This document shows positions 1-6,023 of a stretch of DNA of 6,146 nt, one piece after another. The notes beneath the pieces were generated by a model. It was not told the origin of the DNA. It did no database searches and saw nothing but the letters and a program-made list of their open reading frames with translations. The stretch is from contig JAEZYO010000441.1 in assembly GCA_023419055.1 (NCBI GenBank), forward strand, positions 1 through 6,146, given 5' to 3'. Positions within the stretch are counted from its first letter, which is position 1; the number at the start of each line of letters is the position of its first letter. The translations under genes were made by a program, and so were the position numbers. Source of the DNA: Pseudomonadota bacterium. GTDB taxonomy: Bacteria > Myxococcota > Polyangia > Polyangiales > Polyangiaceae.

Positions 1-1
1 A

Positions 2-85
2 CACACCCAATATCGGGATACCTCGCTCGTGCGGGACGTCCGCGAGCTCGTGTTCCGGCTGGGTATCGAAAGCGGCAACTCGTGA
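2..85 (+). CDS. C-terminal end of an unidentified protein (5' partial)
   Basis: Only the last 27 codons and a TGA stop are in the window. The end reads ...DVRELVFRLGIESGNS. I chose this frame because most of its third codon positions are G or C, as in the other genes here. The competing frame starting at base 1 stays open to base 246 but has poor third-position GC and would run into the opposite-strand gene. The visible part is an amphipathic stretch (LVRDVRELVFRLGIE) that could be a final helix. No family can be named from this fragment. It converges with the secreted-protein gene on the other strand. Confidence 0.55.
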   Translation, partial: HTQYRDTSLVRDVRELVFRLGIESGNS

Positions 86-146
86 CATCGTACGATTTCA
101 GGAAACGCGGCGCGCGAGACCGCCTTCCATTGGCGTTGCGCGGCGA

Positions 147-175
147 GCTGCCGCCTGAACGAAAGCTGCGGCTGC
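147..175. terminator. Weak hairpin between convergent genes, possible terminator
   Basis: GCTGCCGC (147-154) can pair with GCGGCTGC (168-175) around a 13-base loop, with one T-T mismatch in an 8-position stem. It sits in the 98-base gap between two convergent genes, where a bidirectional terminator would be expected. Neither side has a real T-tract, so it does not meet the usual rho-independent pattern. The rest of the gap shows nothing recognisable. Confidence 0.22.
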
Positions 176-183
176 CGTTTCGC

Positions 184-645
184 CTACTGAGCGTGAGCGG
201 TGCCGTAAACGTGGATGTCCGGGTGTGGAGCAGAGATCCAGAGTAGCTCGCGTCCGTCGCTGTGAAGCACGAACTTGTAAGTGATCTGGTTACCCTCCGG
301 ATCCACGCAGTCGAGAAACCCCATACCGTTCTTCTGCACGTCGTACGCGCAGACCGCCGTACCCGCGATCTCCGTGTGACCACCTAGAGTCCCCGTGAAC
401 TCGACGGTCGCGGTGCCGACGCCATCCGCCCGCACGCTGGCGATCTCGTACCAGTCCTGTCCCCCCAACGCAGTACCCGTCTCGAGAAACGCATAGCCGC
501 CTCGAAAGTCCTTGTTCGAGTACCCGTGCCTGCGGGCGCCCTCACCGGCACTGGCGTTGGAGGCAGTGACGATACCGACGATCACACCCGCCACCGCTGC
601 AGTCAGAGCCAGAAGTGCCCCTCGAGAAAACGACGTTCTTGTCAT
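184..645 (-). CDS. Small secreted protein, function unknown
   Basis: This encodes a 153-residue protein with a classical Sec signal peptide. Basic residues (R3, R8) are followed by a hydrophobic core at about 10-28 and a signal peptidase I type site, S-N-A-S-A before G34. The mature part, about 120 residues, is rich in glycine, threonine and aromatic residues. It has the alternating pattern of a small beta-barrel or beta-sandwich (DFRGGYAF near 46-53, RADGVGTATVEFTG near 72-85, FVLHSDGRELLWIS near 125-138). Two cysteines, C99 and C113, could form a disulphide outside the cytoplasm. It resembles the many short 'F-x-G-x-Y-x-F ... DG-x-G' exported proteins of soil bacteria, which have no known function. 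The frame stays open upstream to base 1032, but the ATG at 643-645 is preferred because a purine-rich ribosome-binding site lies 7 bases away and the signal peptide begins there. It probably has its own promoter, since 196 bases separate it from the gene upstream. Confidence 0.85.
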   Translation of the reverse strand: MTRTSFSRGALLALTAAVAGVIVGIVTASNASAGEGARRHGYSNKDFRGGYAFLETGTALGGQDWYEIASVRADGVGTATVEFTGTLGGHTEIAGTAVCAYDVQKNGMGFLDCVDPEGNQITYKFVLHSDGRELLWISAPHPDIHVYGTAHAQ

Positions 646-652
646 TATTGTT

Positions 653-660
653 CTTCTCTC
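653..660 (-). promoter_or_regulatory. Ribosome-binding site of the secreted-protein gene
   Basis: Read on the minus strand this is GAGAGAAG, 7 bases before the ATG at 645. It is the clearest Shine-Dalgarno-like sequence next to an ATG in the window. It fixes this start over the longer upstream-open frame. Confidence 0.65.
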
Positions 661-664
661 AGCT

Positions 665-688
665 GGTCCTTCGAGACGGACCGGTCCG
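665..688. repeat. GGTCC inverted-repeat cluster with a 12-base palindrome
   Basis: CGGACCGGTCCG at 677-688 is a perfect 12-base palindrome. A further GGTCC at 665-669 is inverted relative to GGACC at 678-682 (8-base spacer) and is a direct repeat of GGTCC at 683-687, 18 bases away. The cluster lies 20 to 43 bases upstream of the ATG of the secreted-protein gene, just before its ribosome-binding site. It could be an operator for a dimeric regulator or a leader hairpin (GGUCC, 8-base loop, GGACC) in the mRNA. Both functions are inference; only the symmetry is seen. Confidence 0.35.
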
Positions 689-706
689 AATGAGCGGATA
701 TGCCCA

Positions 707-716
707 CCCATATGGG
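707..716. repeat. 10-base palindrome CCCATATGGG, candidate operator
   Basis: This perfect 10-base palindrome is centred 29 bases from the 12-base palindrome at 677-688, roughly three helical turns away. It is in the upstream region of the secreted-protein gene. Together with a second CATAT-like patch just downstream on the minus strand, it is among the few AT-containing stretches in the region and may overlap the promoter. I could not place a convincing -35/-10 pair. The rest of the 646-841 intergenic region shows no gene or strong terminator. Confidence 0.3.
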
Positions 717-841
717 GTCTAGGCACATCTCGGCGGATCGTGACGGTAGCCGAAGCCATCGAACCCGGTGGTTTCAACCGGTCGGCAGGGTCGCCTTCCA
801 AGCACCGCGGCAGAGCCGGGCGGTTGCGGCGGCGTGTAGGT

Positions 842-2560
842 TCAGCCCAGGAGCGCCGCGGCGCCGAGCTTCGCGAGCTTGATCGGTCCGGGATCGAGCT
901 CGTACTCGCCGAAGGCGTGCGCAAGCGCGCGGAGCGGGCGGTTCGCGTACCAGAACGGCACCGGGAACGCCGCGAGCGGCGCCCGCAGCACCACCTTCTG
1001 GATGTGCTCGAGCATGAGCGCATTGTGCGCAAAGCCCTTGCCGCTTCGGACGTCGGCGAGCGTCGAGCCGGGCCACGCGCCCCAGGGAAGCTCGCTCAAG
1101 CCGAAGGCGAAGCCGGACCAGGCGTTCACGCTCACGACCCCGTACTCGAGCCGCTCGATCAAGCGATTCATGCCGGCGCGAAGCGACGAGTCACGCTCGA
1201 TGGACTCGGGCTGCACGAGGACGGCGCCGAGCGAGCCCCAGAGCGTGCGGTTGGCGAACAGCTCGGCCTTGGCCATGAACTCGAGCGGATCGCGCGCGTC
1301 GAGCGACACCTCGCTCAAGATGCTGCAGAAAGGTTCGCGGCGGAACTGGACCGCGTTCTGCTCCGGCTCGAGGCCCTCGATCAGCGTCCAGGGGAGCTCG
1401 CCGTCGCGCGGAGTCCCGATCTTTGTGAGCGAGCTCGCCCCCTCGGTGAGCGAGGCGTATCGATCCGCAGCGCCTGGGTAGTAAGCGCGCCGCAGCGGAA
1501 CGCGCTCGAGCTCGCGCGAGAGCCGGGAGAGCAGCTCCTCGCGCACGCGAGAGCCGCGGGGCAAGACCAGCATCTTCGCGGCGATGCAGTTGAACGAGGC
1601 GTTGTGCGCCACCATACCGGCGACGCTGCGCGCGAGGTGCTCGAGCTCCTTTTCGGAGTAGTCACCGGGCGGCACGATCACGGGCGTGATGTTGCCGAGC
1701 TCGCTCGAAATCGCCTTGCTCAAGCGCGGCTCGTTGCGCTGCTTCCGCTCGCCGCGCTCGGGTTCGACGCCCCAGACGATGCGATCGTGCGTCTCGCTCG
1801 AGCCGGTCACGTGAACGGCGCCGATGGCGGCGTGGTCGGTGCAGTAGGTGCCCACGTCAGGCCCCCCGTAGACGAGCTCGAGGAACCCGCGCTCGACGAG
1901 CGGCGCGAACGCTCGCTCGAAGAGCGGCCCGGCGTACGCGTTCACCGGGCTCATCTTGAGGAGGCACGGGTGCCCGGACACGAACAGGGTATGGAGCGCA
2001 TCGAGCGCGGGGATCGCGGCGACGTTGCCGGCGCCGAGCACCAGGCCGACGAGCGGTTCGTGCGCCTTCCGGTACGCGACGGCGCGAGCCTCGGACACTT
2101 GGGCCGGCGGCACGTCGAGCCACACCTCGCCGCTCACGCCTGCGAACCGCACACGATCGAACGCCTCGAGAGGAACGAGCCGGACCAGGCTGCCGCCCGG
2201 CCGCGCTTCGATCGCGTCCTTTCCGAGCTGCGTCGTGCCGTGGCGCGCGATCTCGCGAAGCGAGCGCTCGAGCAAGCGCACGTAGTGAAGCGTGGTCACC
2301 GGGCCTGCCAGGAGCTCCTCTCCGTAGAGCTCACTGTTGCGATCGATCCCTTTCGCGTCGCAGGCCGCTTCGGCGAGGGCCGGTGCGAGGTCGTACAAAC
2401 GCCGACGAGCGGTAGCGAGCAAGCTCGCTTTCTCGCCGGGAGGCAGCCGCGCGAACGCCTGTTTGGCGTCACCCAGGCGCCCGATCTTTTGGTCGATTTC
2501 CGTGCTCGACGTGGCCGCGGGGCCGGTCCCGGCGCGGGACCCTTCGCCCAAAGTTCCCAT
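842..2560 (-). CDS. Aldehyde dehydrogenase superfamily protein (divergent subfamily)
   Basis: A 572-residue protein whose C-terminal two thirds follows the NAD(P)-dependent aldehyde dehydrogenase fold; such enzymes oxidise aldehydes to acids or acyl-thioesters in the cytoplasm. LGAGNVAAIP (175-184) matches the region of the catalytic Asn (N179). SGHPCLLKMSP (195-205) matches the cofactor-binding Lys segment (K202). VTGSSETH (251-258) matches the GS nucleotide-binding turn. SSELGN (285-290) carries the general-base Glu E287. NASFNCIAAK (320-329) carries the nucleophile C325, and REPF (408-411) matches the E-x-F motif. The usual GQ-x-C context around the cysteine and the second Gly of ELGG are absent, so this is a divergent branch. 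It is longer than typical members (about 480-500), with some 150 extra N-terminal residues of unclear role. The substrate cannot be told from sequence. The start is the ATG at 2558-2560; no Shine-Dalgarno is visible before it. It is transcribed divergently from the coiled-coil gene. Confidence 0.9.
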   Translation of the reverse strand: MGTLGEGSRAGTGPAATSSTEIDQKIGRLGDAKQAFARLPPGEKASLLATARRRLYDLAPALAEAACDAKGIDRNSELYGEELLAGPVTTLHYVRLLERSLREIARHGTTQLGKDAIEARPGGSLVRLVPLEAFDRVRFAGVSGEVWLDVPPAQVSEARAVAYRKAHEPLVGLVLGAGNVAAIPALDALHTLFVSGHPCLLKMSPVNAYAGPLFERAFAPLVERGFLELVYGGPDVGTYCTDHAAIGAVHVTGSSETHDRIVWGVEPERGERKQRNEPRLSKAISSELGNITPVIVPPGDYSEKELEHLARSVAGMVAHNASFNCIAAKMLVLPRGSRVREELLSRLSRELERVPLRRAYYPGAADRYASLTEGASSLTKIGTPRDGELPWTLIEGLEPEQNAVQFRREPFCSILSEVSLDARDPLEFMAKAELFANRTLWGSLGAVLVQPESIERDSSLRAGMNRLIERLEYGVVSVNAWSGFAFGLSELPWGAWPGSTLADVRSGKGFAHNALMLEHIQKVVLRAPLAAFPVPFWYANRPLRALAHAFGEYELDPGPIKLAKLGAAALLG

Positions 2561-2652
2561 GATTTCGATGTATTAGCGCGGGCCCTTCCCCGCCGCCAGA
2601 TGCAGATGGAAGACTCGGTAGCCTCGCGCCCTTGTGCCTGGCCCCCCGTCCG
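2561..2652. promoter_or_regulatory. Divergent promoter region between the dehydrogenase and coiled-coil genes
   Basis: These 92 bases separate two divergent start codons and must carry both promoters if each gene is transcribed from here. On the minus strand the hexamer TAATAC (2575 down to 2570) looks like a -10 element. It ends 9 bases before the dehydrogenase ATG, which would give an almost leaderless mRNA and fits the missing ribosome-binding site. GCGGG (2578-2582) and CCCGC (2589-2593) form a small inverted repeat beside it. No good -35 is seen, and no plus-strand promoter could be recognised. Confidence 0.35.
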
Positions 2653-3906
2653 ATGAACACATCGTCCGACACTGTCGAAGGCCCGTTAGACGACCAGTCT
2701 CCGACACTCATCCCACCTTCACATACGAAAGCTTCAGATCGTAAAGATCCGCTCCCTTCGGAACCGCCCGATGCCGGACTGCTACCTCCGCGATCGAGCG
2801 ACACCGTTCCCGCCGAGCCGCTCGAGTCCGATGACTCGCGCGTTCGAGCAGCGCTCGCCGCGAGCATCCGCACCGAAGCGAGCTTGAGCGGGCTGATGCG
2901 CGCGCTTCAATCGCTCTCGAACGGCGTGAGCAGCGCGCGTGAGGCGAACGTCGAGCTCGTGCGCGAGCTCGAGCTCCTACGCGAAATGCTCGGCACCTCG
3001 AATCAGCGAGAGCTCACGTTGAAGAATCGTGTGGGCGCACTGGAAGAGGCGCTCGAAAATACGCAGCAGGCCGCGGCGAGCGAGCGCGCCTTCTTGATCG
3101 ACCAGCACGACAACTTCATCGCCGGCCTGATCGAGGATCACGAGCACCTGGTGCTGAAGCTCACGACGGAGCTCGAAGAAGCGCGCCAGCGGACGCGTAG
3201 CACCCCTCCTCCGCCGCTCTCGAGCGTCGAGCGCAACGAAGCTCAAATGCGCGAGCAACTCGACGCGGCACAGCGCGGCATCGACAAGCTCGTGAGCGAG
3301 CGCGATCGGACTCGCGAAGCGCTGCTGCGCCTACAGGCGCAGCGCGACGAAGCGCAGGGTCAAGTCGTGCGGCTCGCCCGAGAGCGCGATCTGGCTCGCT
3401 CCGAGCTCGCGCAATTCAGGATCCAACACGGCCTGAACGACGTCGCGCGAGGCCCGAGCAGCCGGCCGCCGAGCAGCGCGGTGAAGAGCGGCGCCAGCAC
3501 GTGGCCCCCGGGCGAGCTGCCGGTCAGCGAGTCGCCCCCCGCGCCGGTCGTCGGGCAAGTGCGCATCACGCGCTCCGGTTCGCAGACCGGCTCGAACCCG
3601 CTCGCGAGCCTGGCTCCCGCCACGAACCCGAGCTCGCGCTCGATCTCGTCCAGCGCGGCCCGGCCCACGGCGCCGCCGCTCGAGTTCAAGTCGTCGCCGC
3701 GGCATACGCCTCCTCCCGAGGAGCTGCGCGAGGTGTTCGCCGCGAGCGCCAGCCTGCTCGAGCCCGGCGAGCGCCCCTCTTCGCCCGCGATCAAGGTGAA
3801 ACCCGACCCGAGCACCCGACCGCTCGTCGGCTACTCGGTGACCGAAGCGAGCGAGGACCACGTCGACACCTCGCGCATCACGAGCACTCGCCCCCCGCAG
3901 CGGTAG
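2653..3906 (+). CDS. Coiled-coil protein with disordered N- and C-terminal regions
   Basis: I do not recognise a named family. The 417-residue protein has three parts. Residues 1-60 are rich in Pro, Ser, Asp and Glu and probably disordered. Residues 61-257 are helical with heptad-like Leu/Glu/Arg patterns, interrupted by a proline patch near 185-190 (TPPPPLSS), which suggests two coiled coils of about 120 and 65 residues. Residues 260-417 are a long Ser/Pro/Arg-rich low-complexity tail. There is no signal peptide or membrane segment, so it is likely cytoplasmic and oligomeric, perhaps a scaffold or filament-type protein; that role is inference. The ATG at 2653 is chosen. A TTG at 2632 would add seven residues (MCLAPRP), and neither has a clear ribosome-binding site. 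Its stop is 16 bases before the next gene, so the two are probably co-transcribed. The tail composition fits the GC-rich host and shows no sign of transfer. Confidence 0.8.
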   Translation: MNTSSDTVEGPLDDQSPTLIPPSHTKASDRKDPLPSEPPDAGLLPPRSSDTVPAEPLESDDSRVRAALAASIRTEASLSGLMRALQSLSNGVSSAREANVELVRELELLREMLGTSNQRELTLKNRVGALEEALENTQQAAASERAFLIDQHDNFIAGLIEDHEHLVLKLTTELEEARQRTRSTPPPPLSSVERNEAQMREQLDAAQRGIDKLVSERDRTREALLRLQAQRDEAQGQVVRLARERDLARSELAQFRIQHGLNDVARGPSSRPPSSAVKSGASTWPPGELPVSESPPAPVVGQVRITRSGSQTGSNPLASLAPATNPSSRSISSSAARPTAPPLEFKSSPRHTPPPEELREVFAASASLLEPGERPSSPAIKVKPDPSTRPLVGYSVTEASEDHVDTSRITSTRPPQR

Positions 3907-3922
3907 ACTGCCCGCCGAACCC

Positions 3923-4774
3923 GTGAGTCCGACCACCGACGCCCCTTCGAGCGGCGCCGAGCCGGAGGCTCTAGCCAAGAGGCAGCTCTTCATCAGCAGC
4001 CTCACGCTGGCGCTCTCGCTCGCCGCCTCTTTCTTTCCGCTGCTCGCGCTGCCGGCGCTCGTGGGGACGTTCATCGCGTTCCTCGCCGCCTCCCGCCTCC
4101 CCGCGGAGCGAAGGAAGCCGAACTATGCGCTGCTTGCCCTCTCTACCGCGCTCTCGGTGTTCGCGTTCGTGCGCTTCCTCAAGACCGAAGCGGTGGCGGG
4201 CATCGTTCAGGGCGGAACCCGAGCCACCGAGGTCCGAGCCGTCTCGCGCTTGCGAGAGATCCTCTTCGCGGAAGACGTGATGCGTCGTCATGGCACCTGG
4301 GATCCCGACGAGGATCGCATTGGTTCCGCGGGCCTCCTCGGCGAGCTCACCGGCGAGCTCGGCTTGCGCGGCCACCTGCCTCTCGTTCCGCCTCTGCTCG
4401 AAGGCATTCCGCGCTCGACCTCGACCTCGCTGGGCCCGGCGCACGTCGTCGCGGGCTACTACTTCGCGGTTTGCCTCCCGACGAAAGACGGCAGCTTCAG
4501 CGCGAAGCCGGGGGCGGCCTTCGACGACGAGGCGAGCGAGCGCCGCTTCCTCGCGTACGCCTGGCCCGCGGCCGGAAACCTCGGGCTTTCGCACGCTTTC
4601 ATGCTCGACGAGCACGAAAACATCCTGCAGGCGGAGTCGAAGCCCGGTAAGCGCTCGGGCCTCGACGGCCCCACCTGCGATGACGCGGTCGCGGACGCCA
4701 CGCGGAGCGAGTGGACCCCGTGGCAGAAGAAGAAGCCGCGCGAGCGGCTGCCGGGAGACGAGCCGAAACGCTGA
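3923..4774 (+). CDS. Membrane protein with pilin-like C-terminal domain, function unknown
   Basis: This encodes 283 residues with a GTG start, 16 bases after the coiled-coil gene. No Shine-Dalgarno is visible, so translation may be coupled. After a short polar N-terminus, residues 22-57 form one very long hydrophobic stretch, enough for a helical hairpin. A second stretch lies at 68-86, giving two or three membrane helices. The remaining 190 or so residues are soluble. They resemble the pilin/pseudopilin-like domains of uncharacterised proteins related in style to DUF2950: a helix with A-x(n)-LREI-x-x-AE (101-117), an acidic DPDEDRIGSAGLLGELTG segment (127-144), GYYFAVCLP (178-186), AYAWPAAG (211-218) and a final strand pair LDEHENILQAE (228-238). 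This assignment is pattern recognition and unconfirmed. The C-terminus is basic (QKKKPRER near 268-275). There is no prepilin peptidase site at the N-terminus, so it is not a standard pilin. The partner and role are unknown. Confidence 0.8.
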   Translation: MSPTTDAPSSGAEPEALAKRQLFISSLTLALSLAASFFPLLALPALVGTFIAFLAASRLPAERRKPNYALLALSTALSVFAFVRFLKTEAVAGIVQGGTRATEVRAVSRLREILFAEDVMRRHGTWDPDEDRIGSAGLLGELTGELGLRGHLPLVPPLLEGIPRSTSTSLGPAHVVAGYYFAVCLPTKDGSFSAKPGAAFDDEASERRFLAYAWPAAGNLGLSHAFMLDEHENILQAESKPGKRSGLDGPTCDDAVADATRSEWTPWQKKKPRERLPGDEPKR

Positions 4775-4776
4775 GG
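4773..4776 (+). promoter_or_regulatory. GAGG ribosome-binding site favouring a TTG start for dus
   Basis: GAGG overlaps the TGA stop of the upstream gene and lies 8 bases before an in-frame TTG at 4785. This is good Shine-Dalgarno geometry. The ATG at 4818 has no comparable site. If the TTG is used, the dus product gains 11 residues and the two genes would be translationally coupled. Confidence 0.4.
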
Positions 4777-4817
4777 TCGACAGCTTGGCGACGACGGTTC
4801 AGAGTGCGCCCCGAGCG

Positions 4818-5996
4818 ATGGATCCCGAGTACCAGAGCCCAGAGAATCGTGACGTCGCGCCCGCGCGACCCGGCGAGTTCGCGCCGCTGCAATTCGGCGC
4901 GCTCAGCGTCTGGCCGCCGGTAGTGCTCGCGCCCATGGCCGGGGTCACGAACTATCCCTTCCGCGCCATCTGCAAGCAGTACGGCGCGGGGCTCTACGTG
5001 AGCGAGATGATCACCGCTCGACCGCTCGTCGAGGGTCAGTCGAAGACGTTGAAGCTCGCCGACTTCGGGCCGGACGAATCGCCACGCAGCCTGCAGCTGT
5101 ACGGAGTGGATCCGTACTACGTGGGCGAGGCGGTCAAGCGCCTGGTCGGCGAGGGCCGCGTCGATCACATCGACATGAACTTCGGTTGCCCGGTGCGCAA
5201 GGTGACGTCGAAGGGCGGAGGCGCGGCCATCCCGGTGAAGCCGCGGCTGCTCGGCGCGATCGTGCGCGCAGCCGTGGGCGCCGCCGAGAAGGTTCCCGTC
5301 ACGATCAAGTTCCGGATGGGCATCGACGAGTCACTCCTCACGTACCTCGACGCCGGCCGAGTCGGTGAAGCCGAAGGCGTGAGCGCGGTCGGCTTGCACG
5401 CGCGCACCGCAGCTCAGCTTTACGACGGCGACGCGCGCTGGGAAGCGATCGCGGAGCTCAAGCAAGCCGTCAAAGTGCCGGTGCTAGGCAACGGCGACAT
5501 CTGGGAAGCCGAAGACGCGCTCCGCATGATGCGCTCGACGGGCTGCGACGGAGTCATCGTCGGGCGGGGCTGCCTCGGCCGGCCCTGGCTGTTCCGCGAC
5601 CTCGCGGACGTGTTCGACGGGCGCGCGCCCCAAAACCCGCCCAAGCTCGGCGAAGTGGTGCGCGTGATGCGCGACCACGCCCACCGTCTCTCGAGCTGGT
5701 TCGGCGAGCGACCCGCGCTCCGCGCCTTCCGGCGCCACGCGACCTGGTACACCAAGTGCTTTCGCGGCAGCGCGGAGCTCCGTGAGCGGCTGATGCGGAT
5801 CGAAACACTGAGCGACCTCGATCAGGCGCTCGAGCGAGCCGACCCCGAGCAGCCGTTTCCGCCCTCGGCGATGCGAGTGCCTCGAGGAAAGGCCTCCGGA
5901 ACTCAAGTGGTGAGCTTGCCCCACGGATACCTGGACGATCGCCTGGATGCCACGCCACCCTCTGCGGACGCCGAGGACGCGTTTTCCGGCGGCTAG
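4818..5996 (+). CDS. dusB: tRNA-dihydrouridine synthase, DusB-like
   Basis: An FMN-dependent enzyme that reduces specific uridines in the tRNA D-loop region to dihydrouridine, using NAD(P)H, in the cytoplasm. The 392-residue product shows the family landmarks in order. The FMN-binding start is APMAGVTNYPFR (38-49), with LQLYG (92-96) next. MNFGCPVRKVTSKGGGAA (120-137) contains the catalytic acid C124. TIKFRMG (162-168) has the conserved Lys K164, and LHARTAAQ (193-200) the HxRT motif. LGNGDIW (223-229) and GVIVGRGCLGRPWLF (245-259) form the FMN phosphate site. The wording of these motifs fits DusB (nifR3 type) better than DusA or DusC. A helical tRNA-recognition region follows (about 280-340). 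The protein is longer than the usual 320-350, with some 25 extra residues at the N-terminus and an acidic tail of about 45 residues ending AEDAFSGG. The ATG at 4818 is reported; the TTG at 4785 is a real alternative. It is probably the last gene of a three-gene run. Confidence 0.95.
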   Translation: MDPEYQSPENRDVAPARPGEFAPLQFGALSVWPPVVLAPMAGVTNYPFRAICKQYGAGLYVSEMITARPLVEGQSKTLKLADFGPDESPRSLQLYGVDPYYVGEAVKRLVGEGRVDHIDMNFGCPVRKVTSKGGGAAIPVKPRLLGAIVRAAVGAAEKVPVTIKFRMGIDESLLTYLDAGRVGEAEGVSAVGLHARTAAQLYDGDARWEAIAELKQAVKVPVLGNGDIWEAEDALRMMRSTGCDGVIVGRGCLGRPWLFRDLADVFDGRAPQNPPKLGEVVRVMRDHAHRLSSWFGERPALRAFRRHATWYTKCFRGSAELRERLMRIETLSDLDQALERADPEQPFPPSAMRVPRGKASGTQVVSLPHGYLDDRLDATPPSADAEDAFSGG

Positions 5997-6019
5997 CCGC
6001 GCGCCAGTGCCGAAATCCC

Positions 6020-6023
6020 CTAG
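6020..6023. other. Candidate IS target site CTAG
   Basis: IS701-family elements are known to insert at YTAR sites, most often CTAG, and to duplicate those four bases. This CTAG is 60 bases before the transposase start, a sensible place for the left end. A second CTAG at 5993-5996 contains the dus stop codon and is an equally legal alternative. CTAG also occurs elsewhere in the window, so the tetramer alone proves little. Confidence 0.35.

Noticed and set aside
125..135. TTCCATTGGCG, also found at 6046-6056 near the IS end, as a possible IS-related repeat
   Set aside because: An 11-base match is expected several times by chance in a sequence of this length, and neither flank extends the match.
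804..824. Hairpin ACCGC-GGC / GCC-GCGGT downstream of the dehydrogenase stop, as a terminator
   Set aside because: The stem is interrupted by a 2-base bulge and no T-tract follows on the minus strand, so it cannot be told from chance pairing in GC-rich DNA.
646..1032. The upstream extension of the secreted-protein frame
   Set aside because: It is Arg/Ser-rich, overlaps the end of the dehydrogenase gene and would place the signal peptide internally. The ATG at 645 has a ribosome-binding site.
512..2656. A 714-codon plus-strand open frame across the dehydrogenase gene
   Set aside because: It lies antisense to a gene with clear aldehyde dehydrogenase motifs, its translation is Arg/Glu/Ala/His-rich with no recognisable domain, and such frames are routine opposite GC-rich genes.
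3185..3905. Open frames on other strands and frames across the Ser/Pro-rich tail of the coiled-coil protein
   Set aside because: They are low-complexity shadows without start signals or domains. The plus-strand frame has continuous coiled-coil sequence and a sensible start and stop.
4290..4817. The long N-terminal extension of the dus reading frame
   Set aside because: It overlaps the membrane-protein gene in another frame and translates to Ser/Arg/Ala-rich sequence unlike any Dus protein. The Dus domain begins after 4818.
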